DNA of 64,000 bases from Sesamum alatum (lineage: Eukaryota > Streptophyta > Magnoliopsida > Lamiales > Pedaliaceae): assembly GCA_034509735.1 (NCBI GenBank), contig JACGWO010000001.1, forward strand, positions 9,936,854-10,000,853, given 5' to 3'. Under the pieces are notes generated by a model, which saw nothing but the letters and a program-made list of their open reading frames with translations, was not told where the DNA came from and made no database searches. Numbering within the stretch: position 1 is the first letter of the stretch; the number at the start of each line of letters is the position of its first letter. Both the position numbers and the translations under genes were made by a program. Below are positions 21,058 to 32,009 of the stretch, piece after piece.

Positions 21058-24018
21058 TTGAATGGTGTTTTTATTTATTTGCAGCAAATAGATGTTTATC
21101 ATGATATAGAGTTTTGGTGGGGTGGCAAATTTATCTCCAACCCAAAACGTAGATATGTAGGGGGTAGTAAAAAGGTATGTGAAGAACTTGACATGGACTA
21201 CATAGGCCTACTTGACTTAGGTGAAATGTATAAACAATGTGAGGGGAAAGGTTCTGTGTTGAACTTTTATTACAAAGTTCCCACACAATCTTTGGACATA
21301 GGTCTAAGATTAATTTAGAATGAATGTCCTGATTTATGTATACTTGATATGCAAAATGTCCATAGGGGACTAGATTGTCCAATTGTGATATATGTTGAGG
21401 AAGAAGATGGTGAACCACTTCAGGCCTTTGATAATGATGGTAATCCAATTGAAAAAACTCAAAATGATGAGATAATGGATTTATTAGAGGGAATAAATTT
21501 TGAGGTGTTTGGGAATTAGAGTGAGATGTAGGGGTTTGAGTTTGAGGGCAATGGTGAAGGGCAGGTTCCAGAAGGGTTTGAGCATGAGGGAGATTGTGTT
21601 GGACAGGTCAGTGAGGGGCATGGGGGACAGGGTGAAGATAGTGAGGGGCTGGGGGTAGGGGAAAAGGGGCATGGTGCTGTGGGTGAAACTGTAACTGAAA
21701 ATGTGACTGAAAATCATGAAATGGAGACTGAATTGAATGAAAATTTGACTGAAAATCCAGAAATGGAGACTGAATTGAATGAAAATTTGACTGAAAATCC
21801 TGAAATGGAGTCTGAAATGAATGAAAATTTGGCTGAAAATCAGCATGAAAATATGGGTAGGGATAAAGGTAAAAAAAAGCTATATGAGCAATTTTTAAAT
21901 GAGTCCTCATCAGAGTTTGATGACTCATCTGATGAGGACTATGTCCAGTCCAATTCTGAAACTGACATTGAAACAAATAGTCTTGTGTTAGAAGATATTG
22001 AGGCTGAAAGTGATGATGACATCTTTTTGAATAAGAATCCAAGCAAAAAAGAATTGATAAATAAATTGAAGAGGGTGATGAAAGAAAAAAAAAAGAAACT
22101 GTAAAGGCTTATCAAATGCATGAAACTAGTGATGATAATTGGGCTACTGACAATGAGGATGAGGATGGACTAGCTAGTTTGCTAGTTAGTGATGATGAGG
22201 ATGAAACTGGTCATAAACATCCTGTGTTTAAAGAGTCCACAAAAGTGAAAGATTTAAATTTAGTTGTTGGGATGAAATTCAAAGATGCTGCAGAATATAG
22301 GTCTGTTTTAAGAGATTGGTGCATAAGAAATGGCTATGACATTGAATTTTTAAAAAATGAAGCTAAAAGAGTAACTGCCAAATGTAAAGTAGAGTCCTGT
22401 GAATGGAAAATTCATGCCTCACCAATCATGGGAGGGCCTACTTTTCAAATAAAAACAATAAAAGGCAGTCAGTCATACATGTGCAAGGACCTATGATAAC
22501 ATTCTTGCCAATGCATCATACTTGGCAAAAAGAATTGAAAAGTCAATCAGAGACCATCCTACAATCCCAATCCAACAATTGAAAAGCAAAATTATGAGAA
22601 AATGTAATGTGGATGTCGGTAGATTCAAAGTGATGAGAGCCAAAAAAGCAGCCATGAAACAGATTAGGGGAGAGGATGCAAAACAATATGAAATGCTATG
22701 GGATTATTGTGAAACTGTTAGAAATTAATCCTGGCAGCAAGTTAATTCTGAAAAAACTTGAAAATTTTGATCCTCCAAATTTTGACAAAATATATTTCAG
22801 TCTGTGGGCCATGAAAAAAGGGTTTTTGGATGGTTGTAGACCAATCATTGGGTTAGACGGTTGTTTTCTAAAAACAAGTTATGGGGACAATTACTTGTTG
22901 CTGTAGGGAGGGATGGAAATGACAATATGTTTTCAATTGCCTTGGCTGTTGTACAATCTGAAAATAGGGATACATGGTCATGGTTTGTGTCTGAATTACT
23001 TGATGATATTGGTGGTTTAGGGACTAGTAAATGGAGTTTCATCTCTGATAGACAAAAAGGCCTAATTGAAGCTTTAAAAGACTTGGTGCCTGACAGTGAA
23101 CACAGATTTTGCATAAGGCACATGTATCAAATTTTAAGCTTAAATTCAAGTCTGAAGAATTAAAAGAATATTGCTTGAAAGTAGCTTCAACTGCTAACAA
23201 GAGAGATTTTGAGAAGCATATGAAGAAAATTGAAGAAATTGATCCTAAAATCAGTGATGATGTTGAAACTGCATCTGATTGGTTAAAAAAGGTCAGTCCT
23301 GAACATTGGGTAAAGTCCTTTTTTCCTGTGCAAAGCAAATGTGATATTCTTGTTAACAATTTGTGTGAATCATTTAACAACTATATCCTTGAGGCTAGAG
23401 ATAAGCCAATCATTACCATGTTTGAATGGATTAGGACCAAGTTGATGTCTGGGCTGCAACAAAAGAGGGAGGGTATGGAGAAGTATTCAGGGTCAATTTG
23501 TCCCAATGTGATAAAAAAGCTAAACAAACAACAAAAATAGGCTAGGCACTGTTTCACAAGGTGTTGTGGGGAATCAGAGTTTGAAGTAGATTATTTCCTT
23601 GATAAGTTTGTTGTTGATCTAGACAAAAAAACATGCACTTGTGGCATGTTCCAGTTGATAGGCTTGCCATGCTGGCATGCATGTGCAGCAATTGGGTCAA
23701 AAAGGAAAAAAAATGAAGATTATGTTGATGATTGTTACACAAAATCAACATATTTAAGACTCTATAGTGAGATAATTAATGTTGTACCTGGTGCAAAAGA
23801 CTATTAGAACTAGTTTTGAACCCTTCAAATCACCCCACATGAAGAAGAAAATAGGTAGGCCCAAGAAGCTAAAGAGGAAAGGTCCTGATGAGTTACAATC
23901 AACATCCACCAGGAAGGGATTGACCCATACTTACAGTAGGTGCCTTGAAATAAGCCACAACAAGATGGGTTGCAAGAAGCCCATTCACCCAAAATCTAAG
24001 TTTTTCAAGGTATTTTAA
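21058..24018 (+). pseudogene. MURA-type MULE transposase, broken
   Basis: The catalytic gene of the element. Successive pieces read: an N-terminal PB1-like region (21058-21315); an acidic linker in the same frame after three in-frame stops; a MuDR-type DNA-binding domain (about 22240-22490: 'VGMKFKDAAEYRSVLRDWCI', then C..C.W.IHAS); the MULE DDE domain ('IIGLDGCFLK' near 22840 with the first D, 'SFISDRQKGLIEAL' near 23036-23077, 'HRFCIRHMYQ' near 23100); a linker with 'NNLCESFNNYI'; a SWIM zinc finger ('CTCGMFQLIGLPCWHACAAI', 23636-23695); and a C-terminal basic AT-hook-like part ('KKIGRPKKLKRKG'). Frame changes occur near 22100, 22500, 22730, 22870 and 23130, with a stop at 23538. It cannot make a full transposase as written, although introns could explain some of the breaks. 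Confidence 0.85.
21700..21845 (+). repeat. 42-bp in-frame tandem repeat in the MULE transposase linker
   Basis: Three consecutive units plus a partial one, each encoding a 14-residue acidic block close to TELNENLTENPEME. The repeat lies between the N-terminal region and the DNA-binding domain. Confidence 0.85.
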
Positions 24019-24879
24019 TTTGTTCAACTGTTTTTACTTATCTTATTAAACTATTTACTTATATTATTCATCATACATATGTGGCAGGGAGGTATTCCAG
24101 AAGAAATACCTCAAGGGTCTTAAGCACCACCTGTGAGTCAAGAACCAGTGACAAGACCACATGCAAAGGTAAATTGCACATTTTTTTTTTTCTTTTATAT
24201 TCTGTTTTGTGTTGTCTATTCATCTAATCAAGTGGCTACTTTTTAGGAGCAAGCAACTGTACAACAAAAACAAAGTTGTACACAGTCTGCAGAAGGCACT
24301 GCATCAACAAGGGTAAATTAACATTTTCATTTCACTATGTTCTTATTTTATTTTGGGTTCAAAATCAGTGCCAAGTTGGTTAATTTCTGGAAATTAATTT
24401 GCAGGAACAAGTGGGTTATCAAGGCCCTAGGAATGCAACATTGTTGGGAAGAAATGCATCAAGTAGGACATATCAAAAGAAGCCTACAATATCAGAAGTT
24501 TGGGGCAGAATTAAAGAGAGGTCCAAGAGAAGGGGACAAAATTAGTTCTAAATTATGTGCAATGCAATGTCAGTTCTAGATTACTTTGGGAAGAAACTTT
24601 TGTACAGAAAGTTGAATTTGTGGGCTATTTTGGATGGTTCATGTGAACCATAGGCTCAATGTCTTGAAAAAAAACCAATGTCAGTTTTTTGTACAAATTT
24701 GTGGATTTTGTACAAATTTGTTGTTGCAGTGTTGATATGAATGTCAGTTTTTTGTATGTTTCAAATTTATCAAGTTTTTGCAAGTTTTTTGGTAAGGAAA
24801 CATCAATTACAATACTTAAACATCAAGATGCTACATGCATCATTTCATTAACAAAACCACCACTAACAACAACAGTCCA

Positions 24880-25271
24880 CTACTAACTCCTTGCTATTTT
24901 TTTTTCTTTTACAGCAGCAACAAAAGATCCATCTTTGGACACCCTTGAAACAACTTCATCAAATTCATCTTTTGGACCATAATGCTCCTCCAAGCCATGG
25001 AAAAATTCATCACCCATGTTCTCTCCAAAATGAAAATTTGCGGGAATCCCATTTGGTGCCCATGTTGCTATTTCAACTTCAACCCAACGAAAAAATTACA
25101 ATTTTGAAATTTGCAACAATAATATAATTTATCTTTGGAGGGTTTTTACTGTGAATCCACCACTTTAATTTTAGCCTTGCAATTACACCCACAAAATGGT
25201 GTATTTGCAAACCTTAGGTCGAGCCATTGTTTGCACGATCGAGCTGCACTCTTCCAGAATGAAGTAGACAT
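24880..25271 (-). pseudogene. GRF-type zinc-finger protein gene, antisense in the MULE, frameshifted
   Basis: The ATG at 25269-25271 opens a frame with a basic N-terminus followed by 'CGCNCKAKIKV', the first zinc-binding half of a GRF finger, and a stop at 25146. In other frames the region continues with 'CCKFQNCNFF' and 'FRWVE', the second half of the GRF pattern, and then about 50 residues rich in acidic and hydrophobic residues ending near 24890. At least one frameshift separates the halves. GRF fingers bind nucleic acids, and many plant copies sit in transposons. Its position inside the terminal repeats makes it cargo or an accessory gene of the MULE. Confidence 0.65.
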
Positions 25272-25973
25272 TTTTATTCTCTTTTTAGAGAAAAAATTGA
25301 GTGGAAAATGTTGAACAATTGAGTGGAAATAGAGGATAAAATGGCTGCAAAAAGATGAAAAAAATGTTGCAAAAAGAGAAAAAAAATGGCTGCATTTTAA
25401 CATAATAAAGGAGGGCAAAATAGTCCTAAAATTATGTAAAACGAGTGCCCAGTCCCAGCTCTCGCGCGTGTGGCACACCTGGGAGGCGAAGGGGAGCTTG
25501 TTGACCCATTTCACAAAACACAGGGTGGTAAATTGCTCTTTATTTTTCACAGGGGGGTAAATCGCACATTCCGCATATCACAGGGGGGTAGGCTGCATTT
25601 TTCCCTTTTTTAATATATACTCCAATTATTGCAATACGCACGTGTTTATAAAAACAAGGACGAAAGACAAGTCGTATTAAGGCGGTCCCAGTCCCACCAA
25701 TAATGCAGCACCATTAATCCTTCCTCACCCAACGTACTAGAATGTCACCATAGTATACCTATACCACACGCAAATAACTATCCTTAAAACAACAAACACA
25801 CAAAACCGCAACAACAAAACATGCAAGTGCACGTGGTGCGGATTCGATCAATTTATGTAATTTTTTATCTAATTCAATGCATGTATTTTTTCAAAAAACT
25901 TAGTCGAAGCTCAGACCGACAATCATCAGAACCACACTGTGCGGTCTAACACGTGGTGGTAGATCTCAACTCT

Positions 25974-26269
25974 CACTGGAAGAAAATTCACTATTGGCTA
26001 CAAATTTATTGGTTACAGACTAAAACTATGGTAAATAATTATTATTAACTATGGTTAAACAAAAATCGTTGCCAAAAATTAGATTATCCACCTTGAAAAC
26101 TCTTTTTTCCATGGTTATGAGTCATATTTTGTCATGACAAATGTTTTACCCACACTCGCAAATACCATAGCCAAAATCGTTGTATGACCGTGATGAATAA
26201 CTATTTACTACGAATATTTATTTTTAACCATGGTAATTAATCATGATTAAAGTTAAAATTTTTCTAGTG
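25974..26269. mobile_element. Miniature CACTA-like element, family F, copy 2
   Basis: Starts CACTGGAAGAAAATTC and ends AATTTTTCTAGTG. Flanked by TCT on both sides (25971-25973 and 26270-26272). Confidence 0.85.
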
Positions 26270-27360
26270 TCTCAAGCTATCAACTACTCTTATTGAGCGC
26301 AAAAGTCTTTCTTACAACAATCTGAAGGACTATATATATTATTCAGGGCATTTAATAAAAGGGTGTAAAATCACTTTTACCTCTCAATTAACTATTTTCA
26401 TATGGACAATATGCTTTTCTCATGGTCAAATTAATAAATACTACAACCATAAAAATGTGTGGTCATTGTCCTCCTTCAATATCTCTTTCTTGGGGGCTGA
26501 TCATATAGTCATGTGTTCCACATAAACTTACAAACAACGTAACAAGACACCAATCACGTTACACATCACATCAGTTGCAATAATTGCTTAACAAGATTTG
26601 GAAAAGTTAATAAAGCTATTATTAAAGGGTGCCCTAAAACTCATTGGCAACTGTAAAACATGTATGTTGGGTAAAATATATTGGAATTCATCTAATGTTT
26701 CAGTAATAAAAACTTATGTCTATAGATGGTAATAAATTAGCTACGAAAGAACATTGCTACTCTAGTGAGTAGCCGAGAAGACTAAGCTCATCACTTCCCT
26801 TAACATTTTTCACTTCAATTTCGATCCCTCGTGCCTGCTACAGTTTACATTCAGGATGAGCTCTCTTGCAACAAACAACATTAAACTCTAGATCAAATTA
26901 CCATGCATTAATGAAACTAATTATTATAAAACATACTCGCGTTTTTAAAACATTTGAGTGTAAAGTAATTGCACTAAAGAGAATTATAGAGGAAAATTGC
27001 TTTCAAGTATTTGAGCACATATTTATTAAGGTTAAATGCCGACAGTCTCAATTCATCGGGGGGGGGGGGGGGGGGGGGGGGGGGCGGCGTAGTTTACTTT
27101 CTTTTTATAATTTTTTTTAGCTAAACTCGCCTAAACCGAGGTGGGGGTTTGCAGGACCACAAACTCGTTTATTAATAGGTCAAAACTAACCCAAGAATGA
27201 TCAGTACAAGCACCAGAAGAAATTAAATAAGGAGTACTTACCACCTTACATTTACTTAAAATGAAATGTAGAAAAATGTAGTTAAATTTTCTTGCATTTC
27301 ATCCGACTACAGAAGCTTGGTTCCCCTCGTCTCACAAGCCATATCAGCTAACATGTTGAC
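26270..27360. other. Non-coding interval with a poly-G tract
   Basis: No recognisable gene. The small open frame over 26866-27120 depends on the poly-G run for its glycine string and is not credible. Confidence 0.5.
27058..27084 (+). repeat. Poly-G homopolymer (27 G)
   Basis: An uninterrupted run of about 27 G. Length is likely unstable biologically and in sequencing. Confidence 0.9.
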
Positions 27361-27363
27361 GAG

Positions 27364-27524
27364 GAAAAATTCTTGTCCAAACCAGGACCAAACCAAATCA
27401 ATCATAAAGCAAATGTGATATATTTGCTAGGTAATTGGTCACTTTTTCCGAACTGTACACCAATCACACTTGCTATATAATTGGTTCAGATTTAATCGAA
27501 CCAGATCCAGACTAGAATTTCCCG
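27364..27524. mobile_element. Family K miniature element, copy 4
   Basis: Ends 'aaaattcttgtccaaacc' and 'ccagactagaatttccc' are imperfect inverses. The middle has 'gtgatatatttgct', 'aattggtcactttt' and 'cacttgctata'. Confidence 0.6.
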
Positions 27525-27993
27525 TTGACGACCCTTCGCGATAAATATGGGTAAATTTCAAGGGTAGATAGGAGGAGGAGAGAAGAGGAGCCTACTTTAC
27601 TCTTCTAACTATATATCAATAATCAATTTGTGTCCAACTTTTAGAAATTAAATGTTCCTCTATAGCATTCCTGAGTAGTATTTCATCTTAAGAAGATGTG
27701 CATTTAATCGCTCAAATTGTTTAATTAACTATGTCTTGCTCTTTGAATCTTTATTTAGTTGAATAAAATAGAAAATTCCATCAAAATATTATCATGTGCT
27801 ACTTAATTAGTATACAAATAGCAGGCACAATGATAATTTCTGCCTAAATATTTCACTTTATTCAAACCAATGCACATTATTTTTAAATTAGGAGGAAACA
27901 TACATATGACGAAATATTCCACAAAAACGCATTTCAACCTCCCCTGCCTGATTTTGTTGGTGTGCATTAATTTAACCCGTAATTAACACGCTT

Positions 27994-28623
27994 TCATATG
28001 TTTGCATGATCACAAGAACCCATGCTGAATTCATCGCCGTAATTCACATAAATCGTGTATTCCAAAACATTATATCCCTTCTCCATATCAGCAGAGTAAG
28101 TGGTGGTGATCACATATCCACGCGCAAAACGAAAAGCTCCGGTACCACCAATCACCGGCAGCTCTCGCCGGTCGCTCATCACTTGGTTCATTCCCGAAAT
28201 ACTGATGGTGCTTCCCCGGAAGCGGCCCGCCGTGAAGACAAAGTTAATGTTCATGACGAAGGACAATATTTCCAGGTCTGCGGAGGTGACGAGCCCCTGA
28301 AATCTGCCGACGGGCGTCGAGTTGATGTCGGGCCCGGCTGTCATTGGATTATCCAGGACTCGAACTGAACCGAACGAAGTCGCGGAATTAGAAGTGATCT
28401 CAGCACGAGCTACCTCATGAACTGTCTGATTCTCGCCTTTCAGTAAATCTTGAACATAGAAATGAAGCTTGGCTGTCTTATGATGTCCATGGCTGAGGTC
28501 GTGGAACCATGATTCGTCGTTCTCGGAGTATAGAGGGTCTGTTTGGCTGGCATAACCACGTGGGAATATGGCTAAGGACAAGGAGGAAATTACCATGAAA
28601 CCGAGAAATATCAGCTTTTCCAT
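27994..28623 (-). CDS. Dirigent protein, QD clade (secreted)
   Basis: A 209-residue single-exon protein. Residues 1-25 are a signal peptide (MEKLIFLGFMVISSLSLAIF). The barrel shows LHFYVQD at 53-59, VARAEITSNSATSFG at 71-85, VLDNPMTAGP at 89-98, VGRFQGL at 105-111, NINFVFTAG at 125-133, GST at 137-139, RELPVIGGTGAFRFARGY at 153-170 and LEYTIYVNY at 187-195. There is a 14-residue tail. NQT (65-67) and NST (101-103) are glycosylation sites. Departures from the family: the acidic pair is DN instead of DD, 'RAQG' is RFQG, and 'ILGRN' is ISGMN. These lie in the usually most conserved barrel motifs, so substrate specificity or activity may differ. The frame is intact and the TATA box is well placed, so I take it as a real gene. 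It lies alone between the MULE region and a miniature-element-rich gap. Confidence 0.93.
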   Translation of the reverse strand: MEKLIFLGFMVISSLSLAIFPRGYASQTDPLYSENDESWFHDLSHGHHKTAKLHFYVQDLLKGENQTVHEVARAEITSNSATSFGSVRVLDNPMTAGPDINSTPVGRFQGLVTSADLEILSFVMNINFVFTAGRFRGSTISISGMNQVMSDRRELPVIGGTGAFRFARGYVITTTYSADMEKGYNVLEYTIYVNYGDEFSMGSCDHANI

Positions 28624-28711
28624 ATCTTTGCTGCCTGTATGAGAAGTCTGATCAAGATGAGAAATTAATGGTGAACGGTATGATTAGTAATTTTCTAAGC
28701 CTAAGGATGGG

Positions 28712-28719
28712 ATTTTATA
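28712..28719 (-). promoter_or_regulatory. TATA box of the dirigent gene at 27994
   Basis: TATAAAAT on the minus strand, 89 bp upstream of the ATG. Confidence 0.6.
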
Positions 28720-28841
28720 CGAGTTATGAAAGAAGAATGTGTAATGTTAATATTAATTTTGCAAGGCGTGTTGTCTTCTTCAGCTATATATTGAGGTGAC
28801 ATGCATGTTTTGTCTGATTGAGACATATGTAATTGATTAAT

Positions 28842-29890
28842 GAAAAAGAAGCATACTACCCCACGTGATATAGGAAATGTGCAAAATACTCCCTGTGAAA
28901 AAAAAAAATCAAATTATTTCCTTGTATTTTTAAGAATAAAGCAATTTACCCCCTTGACCCTAGCTAGTGGTGTATTGCACGCGCCTTAAACGCAATTTTT
29001 ATTCAATTTTTAAGAATAAAATATTATTTTATATTTAAATATATTATAATATATAATATTATTATATAATATATATATACACAATATTCTAATATATTTT
29101 ATTTAAAAAAATAACCCCCCATCCCCCCCTCTCCCCCCCCCCCCAACTCACCTTCCCGACGGCCCCCTGCCACCTTCCCCACCACCATCGCCGCCCCCAC
29201 CTCCCCCTTTCACCTTGCCGCCCCCAACTCTGCCTTCCCCCCTCCTCCCGTCGCCCCCCCACCTCCACCTTTCCCGTCGCCTCCGCCTTCCCCTCTCTTT
29301 CCCGTCGCCCCCCACCTCCTTCCCCCCTTTCCCGTCGCCCCCACCTCTACCTTTTCCCGTCACCTTCACCTTCCCAGCTCTGCTGCCGCCCCCTCCCCAA
29401 ATCTACCGCTGCCTCTCCTTCCCCCTACCCCCAGCCTCCCGTCGACGGCGACGGCCCTCCCTCCATCCAACCGCCCCCCCCTCCTCTCTTTAGATATATA
29501 CATACATACAAACATATATATTATTTTAAGTAATAAAAATATATTATAAAGATATTTTTATTTAAATTTTATAAACATATATATTAGAAAAATATATGTA
29601 TTTAAATCTAGACCGTGATTGAATTAAGTAAAATCTGGACCATTGATCTTATTAGTTAAATTTGGACCTTAGATTGAATAAGATCCAACGGCTATTAATA
29701 AGGATATAAATGTAATTTTATGATTAAAGATAAAAAAAAATAAAAAATGCGTGTGTACAACACGAAGTCACATGAGGGGCTTATTTGCTCTAGTTTTTAA
29801 AACACTGGGGGGTAATTTGTTTTTGTTTTTTTTTCACAGGGGGATAATTTGCTCATTTTCAATATCACAGGGGTAATTTGTATTTAACCC
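28842..29890. mobile_element. Mutator-like element, family E, with a C-rich interior
   Basis: The ends carry the MULE-type motifs ('cacgtgatatagg', 'gcaatttaccccct' and, inverted, 'ggggataatttgctca', 'atatcacagggg'). Flanks 'attgattaat' and 'attaattaat' form a 10-bp duplication with one mismatch. The interior is a polypyrimidine stretch plus AT-rich sequence without coding evidence. Confidence 0.75.
29113..29485. repeat. C-rich polypyrimidine tract
   Basis: About 370 bp that is almost only C and T on the plus strand, with many runs of 4-11 C. Minus-strand G-runs could form G-quadruplexes. It reads as proline-rich or glycine-rich in several frames only because of composition. Confidence 0.85.
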
Positions 29891-29930
29891 ATTAATTAAT
29901 TTAGGTATGTGTGAACCAAATATTTTGCAT

Positions 29931-30070
29931 ATCATCAAAAATTATTGATATGCACCTATCTCTTTAATTAAATAACAAGTATATAATACATAAGTGAACT
30001 ATCATAAAAAATTATTGATATGCACCTATCTCTTTAATTAAATAACAAGTATATAATACATAAGTGAACT
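29931..30070. repeat. 70-bp perfect-length tandem duplication
   Basis: Two consecutive 70-bp units (29931-30000 and 30001-30070) that differ at one base (atcatc/atcata). The near identity implies a recent event. Confidence 0.92.
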
Positions 30071-30113
30071 ATGACTTTCACCTTACAAACCTAGCTATAT
30101 AAAGGAGTCAGTG

Positions 30114-31230
30114 AGGCTAAATTGCATATTTATTACCACAGGGAAGGGGTGATACCCTTTTTTAGTCCCATGATTTTTACGAGATTTTATTTTGGTCCCA
30201 AATTAGTAAAAAATTTATAAAGTTAGTTCCAAAAGTTTTTTCCCGTTAAATTTTAACGGCAAGTGGTAGAAATCCGTTAATCCCAAATTACTAAATTGCT
30301 TTTTTGGTCCCAAATCCATTAAATATTTATTAATACATGATTTTATTAAATCAACAATCAATCTTTTATTCAATCACTATTAAACATGCTAATAATTATT
30401 TCTTTATATTTATTATGATATAATTTTTAATATAAATTATTATATTATATTTATATGTATATTGCATATAAACAAATAGCAATGTACGAGCCATAACTAT
30501 AAAACAAAAAAGATAAAAAAAAATAGCATTGCATTTAGAAATTGATGTTATGTGATTGAGAAACTTATTTTTAGAACAATTGTTATGTGATCGAGCAACA
30601 AATATTTGTATGTGATTTGAAACTATTTAATTTTTGAATTTTTTTACCGGACTTGTAATTAAAAAATAAAAATAAAATGATCAACACATGATATTTTTTA
30701 TTTTATTAATTTTTTATTTTATAGTTATAGGTGGTACATTGTTGTTTGTTTGTCTAAATATAAAATAAACAATAATTTATATTACAAATCACAAAAAATA
30801 TTATAAAAAATATAAATAAATAAATTATTTGTCTATTCCATATTGATTGAAAAAGAGTGATTGTTGTTTTAATAAAATATTCGTATGTTGTGTGCATTAA
30901 TTTGTTGATTAATGTCAAAAAAATTGACCAAAATGTAACTTGGGGATTCATTTGCAAATTTTTTAACAATTTTGGTACCACAAAGAATTTTCATAAATCG
31001 TGGTACCATGAAAGCAGACCTTGCACCTTTGTGGGACTTAAAAAGCAATTTAGCAATTGGGGTTTAATGAATTTTTATCACTTGCCGTTAAAACTTAACG
31101 AAAAAATTCTTTTGGAACTAACTTTGCAAACTTTTTAACAGGTTTGGGATCAAAAACAAAATCCCATAAATTATGGAACCAAAAAGGGCGCCGCCCGTTT
31201 TTTATGGAACCAAAAAAACAATTTAGCTGA
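30114..31230. mobile_element. Inverted-repeat element, family D
   Basis: Ends 'gctaaattg' and 'caatttagc' are inverted. Further inside, 'ttggtcccaaa', 'ccgttaaattttaacgg' and 'ttagttccaaaag' recur inverted on the right ('cttttggaactaa', 'ccgttaaaacttaacg'). The centre is AT-rich without coding. Exact ends are uncertain. Confidence 0.55.
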
Positions 31231-31260
31231 TGTTGCACACATGACACAACTATTGAAATT

Positions 31261-31575
31261 AGATGACAAATTTACACTTTTAGTCCCATATGATATGGGT
31301 TCGACACATTTAGTCTTATGCTTTGTGAGTTTTTTAAATGGTTCCAAAATAGTGAAACTAGACATGTTTAATTAGTCCTCTGTTGTATGGAATTTCTAAA
31401 ATGGTTCTAAAATTTAAAAAAAAAATCGACATAATTAGTCCTCTACTTTACGGGATTTATGTGACTAAAATATGTTGAGTTTTTCCAATTTTGTGACCAT
31501 TTTGAAAATCTCATAAAGTGTACGATTAAATGTGTCGAACTCCTTATCCTATAAGATTAAAAGTGTAATTTCACC
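31261..31575. mobile_element. Inverted-repeat miniature element, family C, copy 3
   Basis: Ends 'gacaaatttacacttttag' and 'aaaagtgtaatttc' are inverted. Inner arms 'gacacatttagtc' and 'aaatgtgtcgaac' match the copies at 293 and 15893. Confidence 0.65.
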
Positions 31576-32009
31576 GAATTAGATAGTTATATGTCCTGAA
31601 ATATTTTCAAAATTTTCTATAAGAAGTTGAGTAGAATATCTACGAATATTCAAGCCGTTCGAAGTTATAATACTTGGTTCAAGATTATTAAACTGATCAA
31701 TAATTGAATTAAACAATATTAAAATTTTGTTCTTAGAAAAATGAAGAATCATGCACGGGGAATTGGTGTTCATAATTTATTATTTATTGCGATTTTCTTG
31801 ATTGAGGAGATTTTTATTTTTTTGTGTACATATTGCGTGAGTATTTAATTATAGTAGAGCAAGTAGAGAGATTGATTGAGGAGATTTTTATTTTTTTGTG
31901 TAGGTTGATGGAGACCTACAAATTTAATTATTGATTTTTCTATATTCTTTCTAAGCCACGCATTCCATATGCATGCTTATTAGTCTAATCAAGTTAAGTA
32001 GTCTACATA

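Larger units (their letters stand above)
20210..25605 (+). mobile_element. Mutator-like element (MULE), decayed autonomous type
   Basis: A 5.4-kb element starting GGGTTAAAAGCAATATACCCC and ending in an imperfect inverse. Terminal blocks 'gagcaattta.ccccctgtg' recur inverted at both ends. Flanks 'tttcttaata' (20200-20209) and 'ttttttaata' (25606-25615) form a 10-bp duplication with one mismatch. It carries a plus-strand MURA-type transposase (about 21058-24018) and a minus-strand GRF zinc-finger gene near the right end (24880-25271), both broken by stops or frameshifts. The short family E elements share its end motif and could be its non-autonomous relatives. Confidence 0.88.

Noticed and set aside
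21700..21845. CRISPR-like array
   Set aside because: The repeats are contiguous, in frame with a transposase and have no unique spacers.
21131..22121. Long minus-strand open frames opposite the MULE transposase
   Set aside because: They mirror the acidic tandem repeat of the plus-strand transposase and have no independent similarity.
26866..27120. Small gene containing a glycine run
   Set aside because: The run is a poly-G homopolymer, and no other support exists for the frame.
29148..29493. Glycine-rich and proline-rich open frames on both strands
   Set aside because: They come from the polypyrimidine tract and exist in any frame of such DNA.
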